Shown here piece by piece: positions 42,257-49,884 of a stretch of DNA of 64,000 bases. Location: positions 62,001 to 126,000 of the forward strand of contig JBCCRO010000004.1 in assembly GCA_039201605.1 (NCBI GenBank). Direction: 5' to 3'. Every line of letters starts with the position of its first letter. Position 1 is the first letter of the stretch. The notes beneath the pieces were generated by a model. The model saw only the letters and a program-made list of their open reading frames with translations. It was not told the DNA's origin and searched no databases. The translations under genes were made by a program, and so were the position numbers. Source of the stretch: CADEDH01 sp039201605 (GTDB lineage Bacteria > Actinomycetota > Acidimicrobiia > Acidimicrobiales > SZUA-35).

Positions 42257-43432
42257 GTGCTCACGGTCCTCTTTGTCGACGATGACTCAAATGTTCTCCA
42301 GGGCACGCGTCGAGCGACGCGGAGCATGCGTCAGTTCTGGAATGTTCATTTCGTCGAACACGGCAGCGAAGCGCTCGAGTACATCACCGAGAACCGGGTC
42401 GACGTGGTGGTCTCCGACATGCGTATGCCCGGTATGGACGGCGCCGAGCTGTTGGCCAAGGTGCGAACGATCAGCCCGTCGACGGTCCGCATCATCCTCT
42501 CCGGCTACGCCGAGGAGGAGGCGGTGCTCCGCTCCACCCGGGTGGCGCACCAGTTCCTGAGCAAGCCCTGCGACCTCGAGGACCTCAAGCGGACCATCGA
42601 GGAACTGCGGGCCTACCGCTCCACCATCGACCAGGAGCAGATCCGGGAGGTGGTCGGCGGGATGCAGCAGCTGCCGGCCCTCGGCACCGTCCACGCCGAC
42701 CTCGTCGCCGCCATGAACAGCTCGCAGTCGAGCAACGACTCCCTGGCCGAGATCGTGTCCCGGGACGTCGCCCTGACCGCCGAGCTGCTGCGGCTCGTCA
42801 ACTCCGCCTTCTTCGGCCTCAACAGCAGGGTCGAATCGGTGGCCCAGGCCATCGGCTTCCTCGGCATCGACGTGGTACAGGCCATCGTCGCCGGGCACTC
42901 GCTGTTCGACGGTGGCAGCACCGGCGTGGTCGACGTGGCCGAGGTGGCCCGCCGCAGCCAGCTGGTGTCGGCCCTGGCCCGCCGCTCGACGCGCAACGAC
43001 GGGGGATCCAACAGCGACGCCGCCACCGCCTACCTGGCCGGGATGCTCCACCAGGTCGGCGTCCTCGTCCTCGGCGAGCTCGACTGCCCCGACGGCGACA
43101 TGAAGGCCATCCTCGCCGGTGAGGACATCACCACCGAGCGGATGGTGTTCGGCGTCGACCGTTACACGGTTGGCGCCTACCTACTCGGCCTGTGGGGCTT
43201 CGACAACCGCATCGTGCAGGCGGTCAACGGCCTGTCCGATCGCGACGGGCCGGAGCGCGAGAGCGTGGCCCGGGCCCTGTTGATCGCCGAGGAGTCGGTG
43301 CGCAGCGGCCGGATACCGGTGAGTAGCTCACCACCGGGCGAGGAACGGATGGACGAGGTGTTGGCCGAGACCACCGAGGCGCTCAGCGCCGAGGCCCGCA
43401 GCCACTCGATGACGGCGGAGGTGGCCCGATGA
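42257..43432 (+). CDS. Response regulator with HDOD output domain
   Basis: 391 residues. The REC domain (1-120) has the phospho-acceptor D54 in VVVSDMRMPGMDG and a conserved Lys in LSKPCD. HDOD covers about 130-330 and usually binds signalling or regulatory partners rather than acting as an enzyme. The GTG start has AAGGA upstream (9-base spacer). It overlaps the next response regulator (ATGA, 43429-43432). No cognate kinase is next to it. Confidence 0.9.
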   Translation: MLTVLFVDDDSNVLQGTRRATRSMRQFWNVHFVEHGSEALEYITENRVDVVVSDMRMPGMDGAELLAKVRTISPSTVRIILSGYAEEEAVLRSTRVAHQFLSKPCDLEDLKRTIEELRAYRSTIDQEQIREVVGGMQQLPALGTVHADLVAAMNSSQSSNDSLAEIVSRDVALTAELLRLVNSAFFGLNSRVESVAQAIGFLGIDVVQAIVAGHSLFDGGSTGVVDVAEVARRSQLVSALARRSTRNDGGSNSDAATAYLAGMLHQVGVLVLGELDCPDGDMKAILAGEDITTERMVFGVDRYTVGAYLLGLWGFDNRIVQAVNGLSDRDGPERESVARALLIAEESVRSGRIPVSSSPPGEERMDEVLAETTEALSAEARSHSMTAEVAR

Positions 43433-44553
43433 GCACGCGTATCCTCTTCGTCGACGACGAGCCGAACGTCCTCAGCGGGTTCAAGCGGGTGCTCCACCGC
43501 GAGTACGAGTTCGACACCGCCGTCGGCGGCGCCGAGGGCCTCGCCCTCATCGATCAGCACGAGTACGCCGTCGTCGTGTCCGACATGCGCATGCCGGAGA
43601 TGAGCGGCGAGGAGTTCCTGGCCAAGGCCCACGAGCGCCAGCCCGACGCCGTGCAGATGATCCTCAGCGGCCAGGCGAACCTCGAGTCGACCGTGGCCGC
43701 CGTCAACAACGGCAACATCTTCCGCTTCCTGGTCAAGCCGGTCGAGAAGCCGGTCCTGACCGCCGCCCTCGACAGGGCCATCCGCCAGTACGGGTTGATC
43801 GAGGCCGAGAAGGAACTGCTGCAGAAGACCCTCTCGGGCGCCGTCGCCGCCCTGACCGAGGTGGTCACCCTGGTCAGCCCGTCGGTCAGTCGCCGCACCG
43901 GACATGTGGTGGCCGTCGCCGACCACGTCGGCGCCGCCACCGGCATGGTCGACGACTGGCAGCTGCGCCTGGCCGCCATGCTGAGCGGCATCGGGTTCGC
44001 CGCCGTGCCAACCGAGATCATGGACAAGGCGGCCGCCAACCAGCCGCTCAACAGCCACGAGCAGGCCATGCTCGACAGTCACCCCGAGGTGACCGGGCGG
44101 CTGCTGGGGCCGATCCCCCGACTCGAAGGGGTGTCGTCGATCATCCGGGCCCAGGCCGGATCCACACCGGCTCCCGACGATCTGGCCCGCCAGGTCGAGG
44201 TGCTCGACATCGCCGTCGACGTGGCCAACCACCTCACCCAGGGTCTGTCGATCCACGCCGCCATCTTCGAGATCGAGAAGGCGGCGGGCCACGCCGCCAA
44301 CCTGATCGAGGCCCTCCATACCCTGCCGATGTGCGAGGGCGGCACCGTCGAGGAGCTGCCTCTGCGGAGCCTCCAGCCCGGCATGGTGCTCCGTCAGGAC
44401 GTCATGACGCAGTCGGGGCTCATGCTGGCCAGCGAGGGCACCTCGCTCACGGTGTCGCTGCTGGAGCGGATCCGCAACTTCTCCCAGTCGGCCGGGGTCG
44501 ACGAGCCCATTCGCATCGAGTCGATCGAAGGCGCGAACGCCGCCGTTCGCTGA
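43429..44553 (+). CDS. Response regulator with degenerate HD-type output domain
   Basis: 374 residues. REC domain (1-120) with D52 in SDMRMPEMSG. The second half has the outline of an HD-GYP phosphodiesterase, with a SRRTGHVVAVADHV start and a SHPEVTGRLLGPI segment, but the catalytic HD pair reads Leu-Ser (MLSGIGF) and the HHE and GYP motifs are absent. It would be a non-catalytic c-di-GMP-like binding or docking domain. It is co-translated with the HDOD regulator, so both probably answer one signal. Confidence 0.8.
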   Translation: MSTRILFVDDEPNVLSGFKRVLHREYEFDTAVGGAEGLALIDQHEYAVVVSDMRMPEMSGEEFLAKAHERQPDAVQMILSGQANLESTVAAVNNGNIFRFLVKPVEKPVLTAALDRAIRQYGLIEAEKELLQKTLSGAVAALTEVVTLVSPSVSRRTGHVVAVADHVGAATGMVDDWQLRLAAMLSGIGFAAVPTEIMDKAAANQPLNSHEQAMLDSHPEVTGRLLGPIPRLEGVSSIIRAQAGSTPAPDDLARQVEVLDIAVDVANHLTQGLSIHAAIFEIEKAAGHAANLIEALHTLPMCEGGTVEELPLRSLQPGMVLRQDVMTQSGLMLASEGTSLTVSLLERIRNFSQSAGVDEPIRIESIEGANAAVR

Positions 44554-44559
44554 GCGGCC

Positions 44560-45810
44560 TCAGCCGTCGCTCCGGCGCACGCCGGTCAACAACACGACGT
44601 CGACGGCGTCGGGGTCGGCGTCGGCGTCGGACAGAGTGTCGGGGTCGGCGTCGGGCGCGTCCCCCTCGTCGAGCACGGTCAACAGGCCGGCCAGACCGGC
44701 GGCCCCGGTCTCGTCCGGCGGCGGGTCGAGCTGCGACCCCAGGCGGGCCGCCTCGACGAACGTCGTCTCCTCGACCGTGATCGCCCGGCCCCCGGTCGCC
44801 ACCTGGTGGGCCAGCACGGTCCGCCAGTCGTAGGTGACGTCATCGAGGATGCCCGAGGCCACGCTGCGGGGGGTCTCCGGCCACGGCACCATCAGCGGGG
44901 CCTCGGCGGCGTCGAGGGCGGCGAGCACCTCGGCCCGGACGGTGGCGGCATCGACGCCCGGTCGGGGCCCGATGCCGGACAGGATCGGCTCGGCCCGCCG
45001 CACGGCGGCGACGTAGGGGTGGGCGGCCGCGGCCTGCACGGGGTGCAGCGCCGGTACCCGGTAGAGCTCGGCGCGCACCAGACCGTCCATGACGGCGGTG
45101 GCCAGCGCCCCTCCCCCGATCTGGATGAACAGTCGGCCGGCGGTGAGTCGACGCCGGCGGAGCTGCGCCGCCAGCTCCAACCCCAGGGTCCGACCCCCGT
45201 CGATCACGGCCGCCACCCGAGTGCCCTGCACGGTGAAGGGCAGCGCGCCCTCCGTGAGGGACTCGTCGAGGGCGTGGATGCACGGGTCGCCGTCGGGCCC
45301 GCCGGGTCGGCGGGCGCAGGTCGAGGTGCGGGCGTCGAGCCGCTCCAGCTCGGCCAGGACGGCGGGGTCGGCGTCGGTGGGGACGAACACCCGGAGCTCG
45401 CGCTCGGCGCTTCGGGCCACCAGGGCGGCGCCCAGCGCGGCGTTGCCGCAGGAGGCGATGGCCAGGGGCCGGGAGGCGAGGTCGGGTTGGGCCCGCTGAT
45501 CGATCAACAGCCGGAGCAGCAGGCCGAACAGGTGACGGGCCTTGTGGCTCCCGCCGACCGAACCCGTCTCGACCTTCGCCACCACCGGCTGTGGCGGCGG
45601 TGTCGCCAGCCGTCGGCCGGCGTCCAAGGTCAGCTCGACCAGCGGGGTGACCCGGAAGCCGGTACCGGCCACCGCCGCCAGCCGATCGTCGGCTTCGGTG
45701 ACCAGTTCCCGATAGCCGGCATCGTCGAGGCCGCACTCGAGGGCGTGGGCGTAGAGGTCGAGGTGGTGCCGAAAGGCGAGGAACGGGTTGTCGGCCCCGG
45801 TCACCGTCAT
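44560..45810 (-). CDS. PLP-dependent enzyme of the threonine synthase/dehydratase type
   Basis: 416 residues, fold type II. The PLP lysine is K90 in ETGSVGGSHK, the cofactor loop SCGNAALG follows, and the glycine loop is in IQIGGGALA, as in threonine synthase, threonine dehydratase and diaminopropionate ammonia-lyase. Substrate is not clear. The C-terminus is Asp-rich and likely disordered. ATG 45810 has GGAG 9 bases upstream. It is convergent with the response regulator. Confidence 0.75.
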   Translation of the reverse strand: MTVTGADNPFLAFRHHLDLYAHALECGLDDAGYRELVTEADDRLAAVAGTGFRVTPLVELTLDAGRRLATPPPQPVVAKVETGSVGGSHKARHLFGLLLRLLIDQRAQPDLASRPLAIASCGNAALGAALVARSAERELRVFVPTDADPAVLAELERLDARTSTCARRPGGPDGDPCIHALDESLTEGALPFTVQGTRVAAVIDGGRTLGLELAAQLRRRRLTAGRLFIQIGGGALATAVMDGLVRAELYRVPALHPVQAAAAHPYVAAVRRAEPILSGIGPRPGVDAATVRAEVLAALDAAEAPLMVPWPETPRSVASGILDDVTYDWRTVLAHQVATGGRAITVEETTFVEAARLGSQLDPPPDETGAAGLAGLLTVLDEGDAPDADPDTLSDADADPDAVDVVLLTGVRRSDG

Positions 45811-45914
45811 CGGCCTGCGCTCCCCATCACCGGTCGGGCCCCGGAGCGGTAAAAGGGAGGCGAAGCACGGCCGCAGGATAGTCTTGTTCGGCGCACAAGG
45901 GGTTTGGAGGCGGC

Positions 45915-46841
45915 GTGGTTCGATTCGACGAGAGCACATCGAAGAAGGGTCGACGCTACATACGCGACCAGCGGTCGCAGGGCGGCGGTCGGCGCAGTGG
46001 CGGGGTCGGGCGGCCGGTCGCCGCCGGTGGCGGACTGGTCGGCATCATCATCGCCATCCTCTTTGCCCTCTTCGGACTCGGCGGAGGAGGCACCACCGGA
46101 CTCGACATCGACGGCGGCACCGGCCTCGATGCCGGCCCCCTCGACAGCGGTACCGGTACCACGGTTGTCGACCCCGACGCCGACACCGTCGACCTGATGT
46201 CGGCCCTGATGTTCGACATCCAGGAGACGTGGGACATCTACTTCGACGAGGCCGGCCTCAACTACGAGTTCACCACGCTCACGATCTTCACCGACTCGGT
46301 CAACACCGGCTGCGGCCGGGCCACCTCGGCCGTCGGGCCCTTCTACTGCCCCGCCCCCAACGACCGAGGCGTCTACATCGACCTCGAGTTCTGGGACGAG
46401 TTGGCCGCCCGGTTCGGCGCTCCCGGCGACTTCGCCCAGTCCTACGTCATCGCCCACGAGGTCGGTCACCACATCCAGGCCATCACCGGCATCAGCGACG
46501 CCGTCCGCCAGGCCCAGGCCGAGAACCCGTCGCAGAAGAACGAGTTCTCGATCCGCCAGGAGCTGCAGGCCGACTGTCTGGCCGGCGTGTGGGCCTTCTC
46601 GGCCAACCAGCGCCTCACCCGGGACACCGGTAGGCCCATCATCGAGGAGGGCGACATCGAGGAGGGCCTGGCCGCCGCCGCCTCGGTGGGCGACGACCGG
46701 ATCCAGGAGTCGGTCGGGGCCGACGTCAACCCCCACACGTGGACCCACGGGTCGTCGACGCAGCGGGTCCGATGGTTCCGTATCGGGTTCGAGACCGGCG
46801 ACCCCGAGGCCTGCGACACGTTCGCGGCGGAGAACCCCTAG
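45915..46841 (+). CDS. Neutral zinc metallopeptidase (YpfJ-like)
   Basis: 308 residues. One N-terminal membrane segment (about 36-54, IIIAILFALFGLG) anchors an outside domain. Zn-binding motif HEVGHH (near 180) and downstream ELQADC supply the metal and catalytic residues. A short Gly/Asp-rich linker joins the anchor to the enzyme. GTG 45915 has GGAGG 4 bases upstream. Substrates are unknown. Confidence 0.9.
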   Translation: MVRFDESTSKKGRRYIRDQRSQGGGRRSGGVGRPVAAGGGLVGIIIAILFALFGLGGGGTTGLDIDGGTGLDAGPLDSGTGTTVVDPDADTVDLMSALMFDIQETWDIYFDEAGLNYEFTTLTIFTDSVNTGCGRATSAVGPFYCPAPNDRGVYIDLEFWDELAARFGAPGDFAQSYVIAHEVGHHIQAITGISDAVRQAQAENPSQKNEFSIRQELQADCLAGVWAFSANQRLTRDTGRPIIEEGDIEEGLAAAASVGDDRIQESVGADVNPHTWTHGSSTQRVRWFRIGFETGDPEACDTFAAENP

Positions 46842-46896
46842 CCCCGGTACCGCCGGGGTCGCTGCGGGGAGCCCGGCGGCGGCTCGGTGGTTCCGC

Positions 46897-47817
46897 CTAG
46901 GCGGTGGCCAGTGCGGCCGCGATCCGGGCGGCGATGGCGGCGTTGTTCTCGGCCAGGGCGAGGTTGGCGGCGATGACGCGCCCGCCGCTCAGCTCGGCCA
47001 GGTGACCGAGGACGGCGGGGGTGACGGCGGGGCCGGTGACGCCCTCCTCGACCGCCAGGGCGTCGGCCCGACGCGAGAGGTCGAGCATGTCGTCGAGTTC
47101 GAGACCGTCGGCCTCCGGGACCGGGGCCACGACGAGGAGACCACCGCCACCGAGGGCCCAGTGCCGTCGGGCCGCCTCGGCCACCTCGGCCGCCGTGTCA
47201 ACCCGATGGTCGAGGGCGATCCCGCTCGAGGGCACATGGAAGGCGGGGAACTCGTCGCACCGCCAGCCCAGTACCGGCACCGATCGGGTCTCCAGGTACT
47301 CCAGGGTGCGGGGTAGGTCGAGGAAGATCTTGGCTCCGGCCGACACCGTGATCACCCGATGCTCGGCCAGGGCGTCGAGGTCGGCGCTGATGTCGCCGGT
47401 GGTGGCGGCGTCGTGGTGCACGCCCCCGATCCCGCCGGTGGCGAACACCCGGCACCCGGCCGCCGCCGCCAGCCGCACCGAGGCCGACACCGTGGTGGCG
47501 CCGTAGGGCCACGCCTGGGCGGCGGCGACCCCGAGGTCGCGGGCGGCCACCTTGCGGGCCGGGCCGCAGATCGTGTCCACCGCCGACTCGGGCACGCCGA
47601 TCGTCGGACTCCCGGCCAGGACGGCGGTGAGGGCTGGAAGGGCGCCTCCGCCGCGCACCGCCTCGAAACAACGGGTCAGGGCGTCCCGGTTGTGGGGCGC
47701 CGGCAGGCCGAGCTCGGAGAAGATCGTCGACTCGAGGGCCACGACGGCCTCACCGGCGGCCAACGCCTCGGCGACGCCGGGCCCGTGGTCGATCGGCGAG
47801 GGCGCGGGGTGTGTCAT
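46897..47817 (-). CDS. psuG: Pseudouridine-5'-phosphate glycosidase
   Basis: 306 residues. The enzyme splits the C-C bond of pseudouridine 5'-phosphate to uracil and ribose-5-phosphate. Hallmarks are ALESTIFSELGLPAP at the N-terminus, GATTVSASV, and FATGGIGGVHH. It lacks a neighbouring PsuK kinase, so it may recycle pseudouridine phosphate made elsewhere. It starts at ATG 47817, which overlaps the lipoprotein stop (ATGA). Confidence 0.93.
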   Translation of the reverse strand: MTHPAPSPIDHGPGVAEALAAGEAVVALESTIFSELGLPAPHNRDALTRCFEAVRGGGALPALTAVLAGSPTIGVPESAVDTICGPARKVAARDLGVAAAQAWPYGATTVSASVRLAAAAGCRVFATGGIGGVHHDAATTGDISADLDALAEHRVITVSAGAKIFLDLPRTLEYLETRSVPVLGWRCDEFPAFHVPSSGIALDHRVDTAAEVAEAARRHWALGGGGLLVVAPVPEADGLELDDMLDLSRRADALAVEEGVTGPAVTPAVLGHLAELSGGRVIAANLALAENNAAIAARIAAALATA

Positions 47818-48119
47818 CGACAGGCCAGGGCGGCCGCCGTCACCGCCGGCTCGACCCGGCTCACCTCGGTCTCGAGCACGCGGGGGTTGGTGAAGTCCGA
47901 CGCCAGGCCGTCGAGGGTGGTGTCGGAGAGCCCGGTGGCCAGCAGCTCATCGGCGATACAGAGCGCCTCTTCGGGGGTGACGGCGTTGTCGGGGTCGTCG
48001 GCGGTCGAGGCGAGGATGGCCTCGGCCAGACGCTCGGACGACGGGCGGGTGGCGCAGGCCGACAGCGTCACCGTCCCCAGGACGAGCAGCACGGCGACAC
48101 CGAGTCGTGATCGAAGCAT
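47814..48119 (-). CDS. Small putative lipoprotein
   Basis: 101 residues with a signal peptide ending in the lipobox LSAC (Cys22). The mature part has a helical, acidic profile and ends in LACR. Two extra cysteines may form a disulfide. Function unknown. It is co-translated with psuG. Confidence 0.75.
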   Translation of the reverse strand: MLRSRLGVAVLLVLGTVTLSACATRPSSERLAEAILASTADDPDNAVTPEEALCIADELLATGLSDTTLDGLASDFTNPRVLETEVSRVEPAVTAAALACR

Positions 48120-48143
48120 ACGTCGAAGGTGGGAGGCGGGCCG

Positions 48144-48587
48144 CTAGCCCTCGGCCGCCGCCGCGTCGGTGTCGAGGGCGGCGAGGAGCCTGTCGACGAA
48201 CTCCTCGGCGCCACCGGCCAGGTCGTCGCGCTTGATGGCGTAGCCGCCGATCACTTCGCCGCCGCGCTCGCCGATGACCCGGGACATGATCGGGAGCGTC
48301 TTGCCCACCCGGATGGCGTACGTGCAGTACACGGCGGCCTTCTTGCCGTCGATGACGGGCAGGTTGGCCAGGCGACCGATGCGGCCCGGCTTCTGCCCGA
48401 ACAGGAACAACCCGTCGGTCCAGCTGCCGACGACGACCAGGTCGGCCTCGGACAGCGATTGATGGTGGATCTCCGTGATGGGGCAGGCGACGGCCTCGAC
48501 CCCGGAGCGGCTCAAGCCGCTGGCGATCAGGTGGCCGGCGTCGCGGGTGTTGCCGGTGAGGCTCTCGTAGATGACGATGGCTTTCAT
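48144..48587 (-). CDS. Flavodoxin-like protein
   Basis: 147 residues with the flavodoxin FMN phosphate-loop YESLTGNT near residue 9 and the VVGSWTDGLFLFGQKP segment. It is probably an electron carrier. ATG 48587 is a short form; a longer frame to 48938 overlaps the divergent gene and has no signal. It shares a 10-bp inverted repeat upstream with the divergent selenoprotein, which suggests co-regulation by redox or stress. Confidence 0.85.
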   Translation of the reverse strand: MKAIVIYESLTGNTRDAGHLIASGLSRSGVEAVACPITEIHHQSLSEADLVVVGSWTDGLFLFGQKPGRIGRLANLPVIDGKKAAVYCTYAIRVGKTLPIMSRVIGERGGEVIGGYAIKRDDLAGGAEEFVDRLLAALDTDAAAAEG

Positions 48588-48659
48588 GGCTGGTGAAACC
48601 TCTTCGCTACGGGGGGGGTCAAACGGGCCCCGGCGGCCCGCCCTCGGCGCAAAATCCTG

Positions 48660-48691
48660 CTCGAAAGGTAGCAGACGGGTGACCTTTCGAG
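48660..48691. promoter_or_regulatory. Perfect 10-bp inverted repeat, shared operator candidate
   Basis: CTCGAAAGGT (48660-48669), 12-base spacer, ACCTTTCGAG (48682-48691). It lies 72 bases upstream of the flavodoxin start and 52 bases upstream of the selenoprotein start. On the minus strand TACCTT (48670-48665) inside it could be the flavodoxin -10 box. A dimeric regulator would be expected. Confidence 0.6.
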
Positions 48692-48731
48692 ACCAGACCG
48701 GCGGATTGGCGGGCTCGGCGCCACCGGCCAG

Positions 48732-48737
48732 TACGCT
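48732..48737 (+). promoter_or_regulatory. -10 box TACGCT of the selenoprotein gene
   Basis: TACGCT lies 6 bases before ATG 48744 with no ribosome-binding site. This is the same leaderless spacing as at other genes in the window and supports translation starting upstream of the in-frame TGA. Confidence 0.5.
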
Positions 48738-48743
48738 GCGGTC

Positions 48744-49010
48744 ATGGGACACCGGATCGACATCACCTACTGCGTTCCCTGAGACTATTCCGCACGCGCC
48801 GTGAGCGCGGCTCAGGACCTCCTCACCAACTACCAGCACATCATCGATGAGCTGCGGTTCGTGATGGGCGGCGGCGGTGTGTTCGATGTGACCGTCGACG
48901 GTGAGACCATCTACTCCAAGGGCGAGACCGGCCGGCACGCCGACGACGGTGAGGTGCTGCGGCTCTTCACCGATCGCTTCGGTGCCGAGGTGGCCCGATA
49001 CGGCACCTGA
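48744..49010 (+). CDS. Rdx/SelW-like selenoprotein, UGA read as selenocysteine
   Basis: 88 codons. Residues 5-15 read IDITYCVPUDY, where U is TGA at 48780-48782; homologues have CxxC or CxxU at this place (residues 10-13). The rest fits the thioredoxin-like Rdx fold: a Gly-rich GGGGVFDVTVDGETIYSK strand pair and a late EVLRLFTDRFG helix. Translating only from GTG 48801, after the TGA, would lose the active-site motif and the first beta-strand. The ATG follows a leaderless -10 box, a stem-loop like a bacterial SECIS sits at 48792-48811, and the next gene overlaps the real stop (CTGA). A Rdx protein with Sec would act as a redox enzyme or glutathione-linked reductase. The Sec machinery (selA, selB, selC, selD) is outside this window, so recoding is inferred. 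Confidence 0.82.
48780..48782 (+). other. In-frame TGA, proposed selenocysteine codon
   Basis: This codon 13 is TGA in a frame that is otherwise open from 48744 to 49010. It occupies the second redox position of the CxxC/CxxU motif of the Rdx family, the site at which selenocysteine occurs in relatives. Confidence 0.8.
48792..48811 (+). promoter_or_regulatory. Candidate bacterial SECIS stem-loop
   Basis: G48792-C48793, a bulged A48794, then CGCGC (48795-48799) pair with GCGCG (48805-48809) and G48810-C48811, closing a CGTGA loop (48800-48804). The stem begins 9 bases after the TGA, has one 5' bulge and a G among the first two loop bases, as described for bacterial SECIS elements read by SelB. 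It also encodes amino acids, as bacterial SECIS elements do. Confidence 0.55.
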
Positions 49011-49831
49011 TCCGGGTCGACGACCCGGTCGACCCTCGCATCGAGGTCTTCCAGGGTCTGCGTGACCACGTGCTGCGCCGACGTCGGGAGGAACCCGGCG
49101 GCGACATGGACGGCGTCTTCGTGGCCGAGGGCGACATCGTCGTCGAACGCGCCGTCGCCGCCGGCTACCGCCTGAGCTCGATCCTGATCGACGGCAAGCG
49201 GCGCAAACCGCTCCCCGACGCCGTCGGTCCCGACGTGCCGGTGTACGCCGCCGGGCCCGAGGTGCTCCAGCGCATCACCGGCTACCACCTCCACCGAGGG
49301 ATGCTGGCCTGCTTCCATCGGCGACCCGTGCCGACGGCGGCCGAGATCCTGCCCGGCCTGCGGACGGTGACCGTCATCGAGGGGGTGAACAACCCGACCA
49401 ACCTCGGCGTGATCCTGCGCTGTGCCGCCGGTCTCGACGTCGGAGGGTTCCTGCTCGACCCGACCTGCTGCGATCCCCTCTATCGCCGGTCGGCCCGGGT
49501 GTCGATGGGCGAGGCCTTCGCCCTTCCCTACGCCCGACTCGACCCGCTCCCCGACGGGCTGGCCCCCGTTCGGGACCTCGGCATGCGGGTCCTGGCCCTC
49601 ACCCCGGCCGCCGATGCGGTCGACATCGGCGAACTCGAGCTCACGCCGACCGAAACGGTGGCCCTGATGCTCGGCGCCGAGGGACCGGGACTGACCGACG
49701 TGGCGTTGGCCGCAGCCGACGTGCGGGTGCGGATCCCGATGTCGGGCACGGTCGACTCGATCAACGTCGGCTCGGCCGCCGCCGTGGCCTTCTTCGCCGT
49801 GCTGCAGGCCCGCCGCCGTCGGAGGGCCTGA
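49007..49831 (+). CDS. SpoU/TrmH-type rRNA or tRNA 2'-O-methyltransferase
   Basis: About 274 residues if it begins at CTG 49007 (LIRVDDPVDP...), whose N-terminal block resembles that of other actinobacterial SpoU enzymes; a shorter start at GTG 49070 gives 253. The substrate-binding N-domain is followed by the SPOUT knot with the three SAM motifs: NNPTNLGVILR, LMLGAEGPGL and the C-terminal SINVGSAAAVAFF. It methylates ribose of RNA. No ATG, GTG or TTG occurs before 49070, and the CTGA overlap with the selenoprotein stop suggests coupling. Confidence 0.88.
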   Translation: MIRVDDPVDPRIEVFQGLRDHVLRRRREEPGGDMDGVFVAEGDIVVERAVAAGYRLSSILIDGKRRKPLPDAVGPDVPVYAAGPEVLQRITGYHLHRGMLACFHRRPVPTAAEILPGLRTVTVIEGVNNPTNLGVILRCAAGLDVGGFLLDPTCCDPLYRRSARVSMGEAFALPYARLDPLPDGLAPVRDLGMRVLALTPAADAVDIGELELTPTETVALMLGAEGPGLTDVALAAADVRVRIPMSGTVDSINVGSAAAVAFFAVLQARRRRRA

Positions 49832-49884
49832 GCGCCCGGCCGAGGTCACCCTCCCGGCCCGGTCCACCAGCTTCGGCCGTCGAC

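Noticed and set aside
48744..48800. TGA at 48780 as a pseudogene or sequencing error
   Set aside because: A random stop landing exactly at the Cys/Sec position of the motif, followed by an intact frame and a suitable stem-loop, is unlikely. It is not excluded without the genome-wide Sec search.
48801..49010. Ordinary short gene starting at GTG 48801
   Set aside because: It would lack the first strand and the whole redox motif of the Rdx fold, and has no promoter or ribosome-binding site. The family homology extends upstream through the TGA.
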